In this document: one piece after another, positions 26,353-33,980 of the stretch
How the letters are laid out: every line of letters starts with the position of its first letter
Position numbering within the stretch: the stretch's first letter is position 1
From: an uncultured bacterium
GTDB taxonomy: Bacteria; Myxococcota_A; Bradymonadia; UBA7976; VGTA01
Direction of reading: 5' to 3'
Length of the DNA: 64,000 nucleotides
Assembly: GCA_943788935.1 (NCBI GenBank)
Contig: CALSSE010000004.1
Location: 1 to 64,000, forward strand
The notes under the pieces: generated by a model
Told to the model about the DNA's origin: nothing
The model's input: only the letters and a program-made list of their open reading frames with translations
Database searches by the model: none
Program-made: the position numbers and the translations under genes

Positions 26353-27492
26353 TTGACTACCTCTGATCATCATGACATAGCCCGCTCTAACGATGGTGCT
26401 ACTCTCCCTGACATCTTACGTTCAGTAGACATTGGGGGCGTACGTCTCGATTCCCCCACTGCGCTCGCCCCTATGGAGGGAGTGACGGATCGAGCATTTA
26501 GAGGCCTCATTCGTGGCGTCGGAGGGTGTGGGCTCACTGTCACCGAGTTTGTGAGCAGTGAATCGTTAAAACGTAATGACCCTAAGGCTTGGCGTCACGC
26601 AGAGCTCGATCCCACTGAACATCCAGTGAGTATTCAGATTTATGGTCGAGACCCACAAGCGATGGCTGAAGCAGCTCGCGAATGTGAGGGGCTTGGCGCA
26701 GACATCATCGATCTCAACCTAGGCTGTCCTAGTAAACAGGTCACCGGCGGCTGTAGTGGTTCTGCGCTCATGAAAGAACCGGAGCGGGCCACCGCCATTT
26801 TTAAAGCGGTGAGGGCGGCGATCTCGGTCCCCTTGACGGTCAAGATGCGTCTCGGGTGGGATCATGAGACACTCAACGCTGCGGAGATCGCTTATTCAGC
26901 TCAAGAAGAAGGCGCGGAGATGATCGCAGTTCATGGCCGAACGCGTATGCAGATGTATCGAGGGAGCGCTGATTGGGCTGGAGTCCGCTCAGTGAGTGAA
27001 CGGGTCAAGGTGCCGGTGTTCGTAAATGGCGACATCCTTAACGCTGAGGGAGCGATGAGAGCGCTCCAAGAGAGCGGTGCTCAAGGGGTAATGATCGGTC
27101 GAGGAGCGGTCAGAGACCCTTGGGTGTTTCAACGGGTAAACGCTGCGCTCACCGGTCAAGAGTTTATAGAGCCTCCTCTAACAGAGCGAGCGGAGTCTTT
27201 ACGACGATACTTTGATTATCTCACCGACGGCACACTCTCTCAACGGCACGCCTGTGGTCGGTTGAAGAAGGTGATTGGTCTCTTTACTAGAGGTCTCCCC
27301 TATGGAGATGACTTAAGAGCTCAAGCCTTTCACCTTCATGACATCGAGGCGATCTATGAAGCCACAGCGGCTTATTTTGAGCGTTTACAGGCAGAGGGAA
27401 TGAATCGTTTTGGAGAACTCCATAACGCAGTCTCTCGTGAGGTAGAGCTCGATGAGCGCGCAGAGCGCTATGCTATTTATGCGCTCTCTTGA
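26353..27492 (+). CDS. dus: tRNA-dihydrouridine synthase
   Basis: The ~379-residue enzyme reduces specific uridines in the tRNA D-loop using FMN and NADPH. It has TALAPMEGVTDRAFRGL at the N-terminus, IIDLNLGCPSKQVTGG with the catalytic Cys, VKMRLGWDHETLNA, MIAVHGRTRMQMYRGSADW, VFVNGDILNAEGAM and VMIGRGAVRDPW, all standard Dus motifs for FMN and tRNA binding. The start is a TTG at 26353 behind GGAGGAGG; the nearby ATG at 26346 runs into a stop. The following gene's likely start is 28 bp downstream. Which Dus subfamily (A, B or C) it belongs to is not resolved by eye. Confidence 0.92.
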   Translation: MTTSDHHDIARSNDGATLPDILRSVDIGGVRLDSPTALAPMEGVTDRAFRGLIRGVGGCGLTVTEFVSSESLKRNDPKAWRHAELDPTEHPVSIQIYGRDPQAMAEAARECEGLGADIIDLNLGCPSKQVTGGCSGSALMKEPERATAIFKAVRAAISVPLTVKMRLGWDHETLNAAEIAYSAQEEGAEMIAVHGRTRMQMYRGSADWAGVRSVSERVKVPVFVNGDILNAEGAMRALQESGAQGVMIGRGAVRDPWVFQRVNAALTGQEFIEPPLTERAESLRRYFDYLTDGTLSQRHACGRLKKVIGLFTRGLPYGDDLRAQAFHLHDIEAIYEATAAYFERLQAEGMNRFGELHNAVSREVELDERAERYAIYALS

Positions 27493-27520
27493 GCGTCCTA
27501 TTCACCGAGGAGTCCTCGAT

Positions 27521-28744
27521 ATGCGCGCTCGATTTTTCTTTGATATTGTTTGTCCTTATGCCTATCTCGCTTCTACTCAAATCGAACGACTCTCACGGGA
27601 GACCGGCGTCGAGATAGAGTGGGTCCCCATGCTCTTAGGAGGGGTATTTAGGTCGATCGGAGCGCCACAGGTCCCAGCGGCGGTGATGTCGCCTTCCAAG
27701 GCGAAGATGAATACCCTAGACCTAGAGCGTTGGGCCCAGCGTTGGGGGGTCCCCTTCTCCTTCTCCAAATATCATCCACAGCGGAGCGTGGAGGCGATGC
27801 GTCTGCTCTGCGTGACTCCTCAAGAACATATTCCACAGGTTGCTGGACGTATTTTTACCGCTTATTGGTCGGATCAAGCTCGGCTCGATGAATCGACTCT
27901 ACGTGCCATCGCCCAAGAGTACAGTCTGTCTGAGGTGTGGGAATCAAAGGCAGATGAAGCGAAGAGGCGACTCTATGAATACACCGAGCTAGCAGTGAGT
28001 CTAGGAGTGTTTGGAGCGCCAGCGCTCGAAGTAGATGGATCATTATTTTGGGGACAAGATCGATTAGAGCTCGCTCGATTAGCACTCGGCGCTCCCTCTA
28101 CTCCGTTCCCGAAAGGTCAAGCACCACAAGGGAGCTACGTTGAGCTATTTCATGATTTTTCTAGCCCTTTTAGCTATCTCGGTTGCCAATGGGCGGAGCG
28201 ACTCATCCATGAACGAGGAGCACAGCTTATATGGCGCCCCATACTCCTTGGGGCTCTCTTTAAGTCGATTGGCGCGCCCAATATCCCTCTCTTCACGATG
28301 AGTGACTCGAAGCGGAAATATATGCTCAAGGATCTCAATGACTGGGCTGCTCGCTGGGAGGTTCCCTTCTCCTTTCCGGCCCATTTTCCCTTGAGGACAG
28401 TGACTGCGCTTCGCCTCGCCTTAATCGAACCTCAGCTCACCTTGCCACTCTATCGAGCGGCGTGGGCTGAGAGTCGTAATATTGGAGAGGAGAGCGTACT
28501 CCGAGAGCTGCTTATCGCCTCAAAACTTGACCCTGATGAGCATCTAGAGAAGACCAAAGAGCCAGCGATTAAAGATCAGCTTCGCGCTAATACCGAGGCA
28601 GCGCAGGCTGCAGGTGCTTTTGGAGCACCTTCTTATGTGCTCCATAGACCTGATGAGGCTCCACAACTCTTCTGGGGACAAGATCGACTCGAGCTTCTCT
28701 GTGAAGCGCTCTGTGCCCCCTCGACTATGGAACCCGTCGAGTAG
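27521..28744 (+). CDS. Tandem-duplicated 2-hydroxychromene-2-carboxylate isomerase/DsbA-like protein
   Basis: Two homologous halves of about 200 residues are fused. The first has MRARFFFDIVCPYAYLAS, PMLLGGVFRSIGAP, FGAPALEVDGSLFWGQDRLE. The second has VELFHDFSSPFSYLG, PILLGALFKSIGAP, FGAPSYVLHRPDE and LFWGQDRLE. Each half carries the HCCA isomerase/kappa-GST thioredoxin-fold signature, with DIVCPYAYL or DFSSPFSYL at the catalytic loop and GAP near the end. Proteins of this family are normally one such unit, so the fusion is unusual and could form an internal pseudo-dimer. The start is placed at 27521 (GAGGAG eight bases upstream). A glutathione-dependent isomerase or oxidoreductase role is inferred. 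Confidence 0.85.
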   Translation: MRARFFFDIVCPYAYLASTQIERLSRETGVEIEWVPMLLGGVFRSIGAPQVPAAVMSPSKAKMNTLDLERWAQRWGVPFSFSKYHPQRSVEAMRLLCVTPQEHIPQVAGRIFTAYWSDQARLDESTLRAIAQEYSLSEVWESKADEAKRRLYEYTELAVSLGVFGAPALEVDGSLFWGQDRLELARLALGAPSTPFPKGQAPQGSYVELFHDFSSPFSYLGCQWAERLIHERGAQLIWRPILLGALFKSIGAPNIPLFTMSDSKRKYMLKDLNDWAARWEVPFSFPAHFPLRTVTALRLALIEPQLTLPLYRAAWAESRNIGEESVLRELLIASKLDPDEHLEKTKEPAIKDQLRANTEAAQAAGAFGAPSYVLHRPDEAPQLFWGQDRLELLCEALCAPSTMEPVE

Positions 28745-28860
28745 CATAGCTGAGGAGAGTGAACGCAGAGCTTTATTATCGACCTTAAAATGACTATGTC
28801 ATAGGAGAGGAGTTATTCTCTCTTAACTGCTTATGCACTACTCTGTAGTTTGTTCTGTAC

Positions 28861-28965
28861 TCCCCTGCACTTTGTTACCATTACCTTGCACTTTGTTATC
28901 ATTCCCCTGCACTTTGTTCTTGACCACTCTGTCCTGACGACTCTGTCCTGACCACTCTGTCCTGT
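28861..28965 (+). repeat. Imperfect short tandem repeats upstream of the aminotransferase gene
   Basis: Three imperfect copies of CTGCACTTTGTT with AT-rich tails are followed by three copies of ACTCTGTCCTGAC (last copy diverged). The array lies 20-125 bp before the DegT-family start and may sit in its leader or promoter. Confidence 0.85.
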
Positions 28966-28986
28966 AGACGCTCTCTGAGGTAATCT

Positions 28987-30111
28987 ATGCGCTCCATTCC
29001 TATTTTAGACCTTAAGGCTCAGCTCGCCTCTTATCGCGATCGAGCGCTCATCGCTATGACCGAGGTCATGGATAGCCAATATTTTATTATGGGCCCTAGA
29101 GTCAACGCTTTTGAAGCGGCGCTCGGTGAGTGGCTACAGCTCTCCTCTGCGGTCGGTGTCTCCTCGGGAACTGACGCGCTTCTAGTGGCGCTTATGGCGC
29201 TGGAAGTTGGTCCAGGGGATGAGGTCATTATACCAGCTAAGAGCTTCTTCGCTACAGCTGGGGTTGTGGCTCGCTTAGGCGCTACACCGGTATTTGTTGA
29301 TGTTGATGCTCAGACCTACAATGTCACTGAAGCATTGGTACGACCAGCGATCACTGAGCGGACTAAGGCGATTATTCCCGTTCACCTCTTTGGGCAGACC
29401 TCCGATTTAGGCTCGCTCTATCAACAACCATTGACTGAACGGCCTGCCATTATCGAAGACGCCGCTCAAGCGCTAGGGTCACAGCTCAGAGGCCAGCGCA
29501 CAGGTCACTTGGGAGACCTCTGCTGTACCAGCTTCTTCCCCTCAAAAAACCTTGGAGGCTTTGGGGATGGAGGAGCGGTCTATGGACGAGATGAGGCGCT
29601 CTTAGAGAAGATTAGGATATTGCGCGTTCATGGGAGCAAGCCTAAATATCATCATCATTATGTTGGAGGGAATTTTAGGCTCGACGCGCTACAAGCAGCG
29701 GTCTTGCAGATTAAGTTAGAGTTCTTAGATGAGTGGGCGGCTCAGCGAAGAGTGAACGCTCATCGATATAATGAGGCCTTCGCTGCGCTTGATCTCATCT
29801 CCCCCGATCGTCTCACTCCTCCCTATGCCCGCGATCAAGAAGAGCATGTCTATAACCAATATGTGATCCGTACTCCTAGACGAGATGAGCTACAATCCTT
29901 CTTGAGAGAGCGAGGTGTGGGGACGATGATTTATTATCCGAGTCCACTCCATACTCAGCCCTGCTTCAGTGAGTTGGGTTACGTCGATGGAGATTTCCCC
30001 GTTGCTGAGCGAGCGTGTAGGGAAGTCCTCGCTCTCCCCGTCTATCCCGAGCTCTCTGTCGATGACTTCCAATACATCGTCGACAGTATCAAATACTTCT
30101 TTCACTCTTGA
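28987..30111 (+). CDS. DegT/DnrJ/EryC1/StrS-family sugar aminotransferase
   Basis: The 374-residue enzyme belongs to the PLP-dependent aminotransferases that act on nucleotide-activated keto-sugars. Motifs are GVSSGTDALLVALMAL, VGPGDEVIIPAKSFFATA, AIIPVHLFGQTSDLGSL, AIIEDAAQALGS, FFPSKNLGGFGDGGAV with the PLP lysine near residue 188, and NFRLDALQAAVL. The end LHTQPCFSELGY is typical of this family. The product probably feeds surface polysaccharide synthesis, fitting the nearby FkbM methyltransferase and flippase genes, although they are not adjacent. It is followed after 28 bp by hutI. No gene for a matching dehydratase is seen nearby. Confidence 0.9.
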   Translation: MRSIPILDLKAQLASYRDRALIAMTEVMDSQYFIMGPRVNAFEAALGEWLQLSSAVGVSSGTDALLVALMALEVGPGDEVIIPAKSFFATAGVVARLGATPVFVDVDAQTYNVTEALVRPAITERTKAIIPVHLFGQTSDLGSLYQQPLTERPAIIEDAAQALGSQLRGQRTGHLGDLCCTSFFPSKNLGGFGDGGAVYGRDEALLEKIRILRVHGSKPKYHHHYVGGNFRLDALQAAVLQIKLEFLDEWAAQRRVNAHRYNEAFAALDLISPDRLTPPYARDQEEHVYNQYVIRTPRRDELQSFLRERGVGTMIYYPSPLHTQPCFSELGYVDGDFPVAERACREVLALPVYPELSVDDFQYIVDSIKYFFHS

Positions 30112-30139
30112 CGTTCAGCTGAACTGACAGGAGATCTCT

Positions 30140-31450
30140 ATGGCTCCTCCACGGCTTATCGGCCCTTTTACTCAAGCTCTAACTTTGAGAGGCTTACCCG
30201 CCTTAGGGGCGCTGAGTGATGATTTACTTGAGGTCATTAATAACGCTGGAGTCTTGATCTCTAATGGTCGAATTCAACGAGTAGATGAGTGGAGCGTATT
30301 ACGCACAGAGCTTAAGGGGAGCGGAATAGAGGAGGTCAGAGTCGAGACTCTGTTTGAGGCTAAAGGCCTCTCTTGTCCCCCTTACTTAACTCTCACTCCG
30401 GGGCTTGTCGACGCTCACACTCATATCTGCTATGCGGGTTCACGCGCTCGTGATTATGCCGATCGTCTCAACGGCGTTAGCTACGAAGAGATCGCCGCCC
30501 GAGGAGGTGGTATTCGTGATACCATGCGTCATACTCGCGCGGCGAGCGAAGAAGAACTCTTCATGATCAATTTACAGAGGCTCAGCGATCACCGACGGCG
30601 AGGAGTCACGACGGTCGAAATTAAGAGTGGTTATGGCTTAAGTGTGGGGGATGAGCTGAAACAGCTGCGAGCGATTAAGCGTTTAGGAGAGAGTGGAATG
30701 AGCCGGGTGATCCCCACCTGTCTCGCCGCTCATGTGCTCCCTCCTGAATATCGCTCTAGTAAGGGTGACCAACACCAAGATTATTTAGCGGAGATCACTC
30801 AATCTTTACTACCGAGATTGCGGGCGGAGAGTCTCGCCGCTCGAGTAGACGCTTTTGTTGAGCCAAGCGCTTTCCCTGTAGAGATCGCCCGCGATTATTT
30901 ACAGCAGGCTAAAAACTTAGGTTTTGACCTCACAGTACACGCGGATCAATTCAGTCGAGGAGGGGCAAAGCTAGCTGGTGAGCTAGGTGCTCTCAGCGCC
31001 GACCACCTAGAGGCCTCCACTGAAGAAGATCTTTTGGCGCTTAAGAGAGGTGGCGTGACCGCGATCGCTCTTCCTGGGGCCTCGTTAGGCCTAGGGATTG
31101 GATACACACCTGCTAGACGCGCTTTAGATCTTGGCCTCTCTTTGGCGATCGCCTCAGATTGGAATCCTGGGTCAGCGCCGATGGGCCATCTTTTACTTCA
31201 GGCGAGCTTACTCGGCGCTGCCGAAAAGTTAAGCGCTGCCGAGGTGTGGGCTGGGATCACGATGAGAGCAGCCCGAGCCCTCGGGTTGACTGATGTAGGG
31301 ACATTACAACCTGATCACTCTGCTGATATGATCGTCTTTCCAACCTCTGATTATCGTGAGATACTCTATCAACAAGGAATGCTCAACCCATGCCTTACTT
31401 TTGTTCAAGGATCACCTCAGCTCACTTATGTAGAGGGTTCAGTATGTTGA
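30140..31450 (+). CDS. hutI: Imidazolonepropionase
   Basis: The 436-residue metal-dependent amidohydrolase opens 4-imidazolone-5-propionate to N-formimidoyl-glutamate in histidine breakdown. Motifs include TPGLVDAHTHICYAGSRARD, GGGIRDTMRHTRAA, RGVTTVEIKSGYGL, FDLTVHADQFSRGGAKLAGE, LSADHLEASTEED, ALPGASLGLG and SLAIASDWNPGSAPMGH. The His-Thr-His metal site, the later His and the Asp/Asn-Pro-Gly loop are all present. AGGAG precedes the ATG. No other hut gene is in the window, so the pathway would be split. The last codons overlap the next gene's ATG (31444). Confidence 0.93.
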   Translation: MAPPRLIGPFTQALTLRGLPALGALSDDLLEVINNAGVLISNGRIQRVDEWSVLRTELKGSGIEEVRVETLFEAKGLSCPPYLTLTPGLVDAHTHICYAGSRARDYADRLNGVSYEEIAARGGGIRDTMRHTRAASEEELFMINLQRLSDHRRRGVTTVEIKSGYGLSVGDELKQLRAIKRLGESGMSRVIPTCLAAHVLPPEYRSSKGDQHQDYLAEITQSLLPRLRAESLAARVDAFVEPSAFPVEIARDYLQQAKNLGFDLTVHADQFSRGGAKLAGELGALSADHLEASTEEDLLALKRGGVTAIALPGASLGLGIGYTPARRALDLGLSLAIASDWNPGSAPMGHLLLQASLLGAAEKLSAAEVWAGITMRAARALGLTDVGTLQPDHSADMIVFPTSDYREILYQQGMLNPCLTFVQGSPQLTYVEGSVC

Positions 31451-32253
31451 ATCACGATCGTACAGCTAAAATAGACCAACAACAGGGTCGATCTCTCATA
31501 TTTCCGGGTTCTCGGGGCCTATGCTCCCCCTATATTATGACCTCCTCTATCGTGGTATTGACCGCCTCGCTCTCTTTTGCTTGTCTAGATCAGGTAGAAG
31601 ATGAGCGATGGACTCCTTTTGAAGAGGGGATCAGTGAAGATGGGGGGATGTATCAGCCCATAGAGCCTTCATCAACTAATGGCTATGGGTCTGGGGCATC
31701 AGGGGGGTCTGGGGCATCAGGGGGGTCTGGGGCATCAGGGGGGTCCGGGGCATCAGGGGGGGCTGGGGCTCAAAAGTTTAAAGACTCTAAGAGTCAAGCG
31801 AACTCACGATCGTGGAGAGGTATCAAGCGAGGGGTTGAGATAGGGTTGATTATTGATGTACTCAAGCGACCTACTCCATTTGCAGTAGAGCTGATGGATG
31901 GAGAGCTGATGGATGGCGAACTGATGGATGGCGAACTGATCGATGGAGAGCTGATGGATGGCGAACTGATCGATGGAGAACTCATAGATATAGAGCTTAT
32001 CGATGGAGAGCGAATGGAGGTAGAGCTAGTAGATAGAGAGCTAGTAGATAGAGAGCTAATCGATAGAGAGCTAATCGATAGAGAGCTAATCGATAGAGAG
32101 CTAGTAGATAGAGAGCTAATCGATATAGAGCTAATAGATAAAGAGCGATTGGGAGTAGAGTTGATGGATATAGAGCAGGTCTCTAATGTAGCGGTTGCTG
32201 AAGACGTACAGGGGACAATCGGCACAGAGCGACGCTCAGAGAGTCAAGAGTGA
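31444..32253 (+). CDS. Repeat-rich lipoprotein of unknown function
   Basis: The start is ATG at 31444, overlapping the hutI stop by seven bases, with AGAGGG upstream; an in-frame upstream extension to 31390 would be poorer. The ~269-residue protein has a lipoprotein-like signal (ASLSFACLD), an acidic segment, four Gly-Ser-Gly-Ala-Ser-Gly units, a basic stretch (RSWRGIKRGVEIG), then 19 five-residue units of the form ELIDG, ELMDG, ELVDR. The last part is acidic with no recognised domain. A coiled-coil or rigid helix is likely from the E-L-x-D pattern, but a function is not assignable. It overlaps the next gene (rng) by four bases, suggesting translational coupling. Confidence 0.65.
   Translation: MLNHDRTAKIDQQQGRSLIFPGSRGLCSPYIMTSSIVVLTASLSFACLDQVEDERWTPFEEGISEDGGMYQPIEPSSTNGYGSGASGGSGASGGSGASGGSGASGGAGAQKFKDSKSQANSRSWRGIKRGVEIGLIIDVLKRPTPFAVELMDGELMDGELMDGELIDGELMDGELIDGELIDIELIDGERMEVELVDRELVDRELIDRELIDRELIDRELVDRELIDIELIDKERLGVELMDIEQVSNVAVAEDVQGTIGTERRSESQE
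31690..31761 (+). repeat. Four 18-bp units with six-G runs encoding Gly/Ser/Ala
   Basis: TCTGGGGCATCAGGGGGG is repeated four times, the last with one change. Each unit holds a run of six G residues, a sequence prone to slippage, inside the lipoprotein reading frame. Confidence 0.95.
31888..32172 (+). repeat. Nineteen 15-bp units encoding EL(I/M/V)D(G/R) pentapeptides
   Basis: Unit sequence drifts from GAGCTGATGGATGGC-like at the 5' side to GAGCTAATCGATAGA-like at the 3' side, giving ELMDG then ELIDR. The drift suggests the array grew in two phases. The minus strand is also open here, which is an artefact of the repeat. Confidence 0.93.
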
Positions 32254-33935
32254 GCGGTATGAGTCATGAAGAGAGCACAAAACAGACCGAGCAGGCGAGC
32301 GCCGAACAGGTGAGCGCTGAGCAAGAGTCGAGAGGCCAACTAGAGGAAATAGAGGAGCTGCCAAGTTTAGAGACGTATGAGCCTAATGATGAGTGGCCAG
32401 TTCTTACTTTCCCTGAGGCACAAGATGCCTCTTTGGTGATTAGCGCCGATGACCATGAAACCCGAGTCGCTTATCTGATCGATGATGTACCTACTGAGTT
32501 TTTCTTTGACCGGAGTCAAGGAGTCAGCCTAGTGGGTAATATCTACAAAGGTAGAGTGGTGAGAGTACTCCCCGGTATGCAGGCGGCGTTTGTGGATATA
32601 GGCCTTAAGCAAGCCGCCTTCTTATATGTAGATGATATCGCCGAAAATAAGCGGCGATCGACGCTTCATCATAGCTCACCGGTGAGTGAGACGATGATGG
32701 AGAGTACCTTTACGCAGACCATAGATATTGAGACAGGGAAGACCATTCAGCAGCTTCTCCAAGAGGGCCAAGAGCTGATGGTTCAGGTCTCTAAAGACCC
32801 GATCTCCACCAAGGGAGCGAGGGTGACCAATCATATCTCTATTGCAGGTCGACATCTCGTCTACATCCCTTTTGTAGATCATATAGGGGTGAGTCGTCGT
32901 ATCACTGATGAAGAAGAGCGGGAGAGGCTCAAAGAGATCCTCAGCGAGCTCATCCCCCAAGGGGGAGGGTTCGTCGCCCGAACCGCTGCTGAGGGGTCTT
33001 CCATAGACGACCTCCGTGAAGATCTCAATTATCTACGGCAAGTGTGGAATGATGTACTTACGCGTATGGAGTCACTCACTGCTCCCGCCTCATTGTATGA
33101 GGATTTAGACCTCCCTTTAAAAGCGACTAGGGACTTGGTGACACCGCATCTTAAAGAGATCGTGATTGATCATCCGGGACTCTATGAGCGCCTCCGTTCT
33201 TTCATGGAGCGGTTTATGCCAGACTACTTGGACAGAGTGAAGCTCTATGAGTCATCAGAGCCTCTCTATGATGCTTATGGGATAGAGGCAGAGCTCAACC
33301 GAGCCTTGAGTCGTCAAGTTTGGCTTCCTAGCGGTGGTTATTTGGTGATTGACCAAACGGAGGCGTTTACGGCGATCGATGTGAACTCAGGTCGATTTGT
33401 CGGTAAGTTTCATTTTGAAGAGACCATCTATCGAACAAATATTGAAGCGATCCATGAGGTCGTTCATCAACTTCAGCTACGCAACTTGGGAGGAATTATT
33501 ATTCTCGACTTGATCGATATGGAGCGATCGAGCATGCGTCATAGCGTTTATACTGCATTTTTGGATGCTCTGAAGCGAGATCGAGCGAAGACTAATATCT
33601 CTAAGATAAGTAGCTTTGGGCTCATTGAAATGACTCGTAAACGAGTACGAGACTCACTCTTGAGGAGCGTCTGTGAGCCTTGCTTTTACTGCCAAGGGAC
33701 GGGGTTTCTCAAGAGCGCTCAAACCATTGCTCATAATATCTATCGAGAGGTCATTCAAGATGAACAGAGCGAGGGGAGCTCATTGGTGATCGAGGCTCAT
33801 CCGACGATTACTCAATATTTTCAAGACACAGCGCAGAGCTTAGTCCTAGACCTTGAGTCTCGACTAGATGTGGAGATTCATCTTCACAATAACCCCGCGC
33901 TTCACCTTGAGCGATATCGCTTTTACTTTCAGTGA
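32250..33935 (+). CDS. rng: Ribonuclease G/E family endoribonuclease
   Basis: The 561-residue protein processes rRNA and mRNA. It has the S1-like RNA-binding start (VGNIYKGRVVRVLPGMQAAF, FVDIGLKQAAFLYVDDI), ISIAGRHLVYIPF, the RNase-E/G catalytic centre FTAIDVNSGRFVG and LGGIIILDLIDME with the two metal-binding Asp residues, and the zinc-link CEPCFYCQGTG. The length is that of RNase G without an RNase E-type degradosome tail. The first ~65 residues are an acidic Glu/Gln-rich extension. The start is GTG 32250 or ATG 32259; the first overlaps the preceding gene's stop by four bases. Confidence 0.95.
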   Translation: MSGMSHEESTKQTEQASAEQVSAEQESRGQLEEIEELPSLETYEPNDEWPVLTFPEAQDASLVISADDHETRVAYLIDDVPTEFFFDRSQGVSLVGNIYKGRVVRVLPGMQAAFVDIGLKQAAFLYVDDIAENKRRSTLHHSSPVSETMMESTFTQTIDIETGKTIQQLLQEGQELMVQVSKDPISTKGARVTNHISIAGRHLVYIPFVDHIGVSRRITDEEERERLKEILSELIPQGGGFVARTAAEGSSIDDLREDLNYLRQVWNDVLTRMESLTAPASLYEDLDLPLKATRDLVTPHLKEIVIDHPGLYERLRSFMERFMPDYLDRVKLYESSEPLYDAYGIEAELNRALSRQVWLPSGGYLVIDQTEAFTAIDVNSGRFVGKFHFEETIYRTNIEAIHEVVHQLQLRNLGGIIILDLIDMERSSMRHSVYTAFLDALKRDRAKTNISKISSFGLIEMTRKRVRDSLLRSVCEPCFYCQGTGFLKSAQTIAHNIYREVIQDEQSEGSSLVIEAHPTITQYFQDTAQSLVLDLESRLDVEIHLHNNPALHLERYRFYFQ

Positions 33936-33980
33936 CCTACTCTTATTTAGCCTACTCTTATTTAGCCTACTCTTATTTAG
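33936..33980. repeat. Three 15-bp units between convergent genes
   Basis: CCTACTCTTATTTAG is repeated three times starting right after the rng stop; the third copy contains the stop codon of the minus-strand flippase (TAA at 33973-33975). Confidence 0.95.

Noticed and set aside
27452..27520. Longer start of the HCCA-isomerase-like gene
   Set aside because: It would overlap dus by 41 bases; the ATG at 27521 has GAGGAG and matches the domain start.
31794..32225. Minus-strand open frame of Ser/Ile repeats
   Set aside because: Antisense of the ELIDG array; same artefact.
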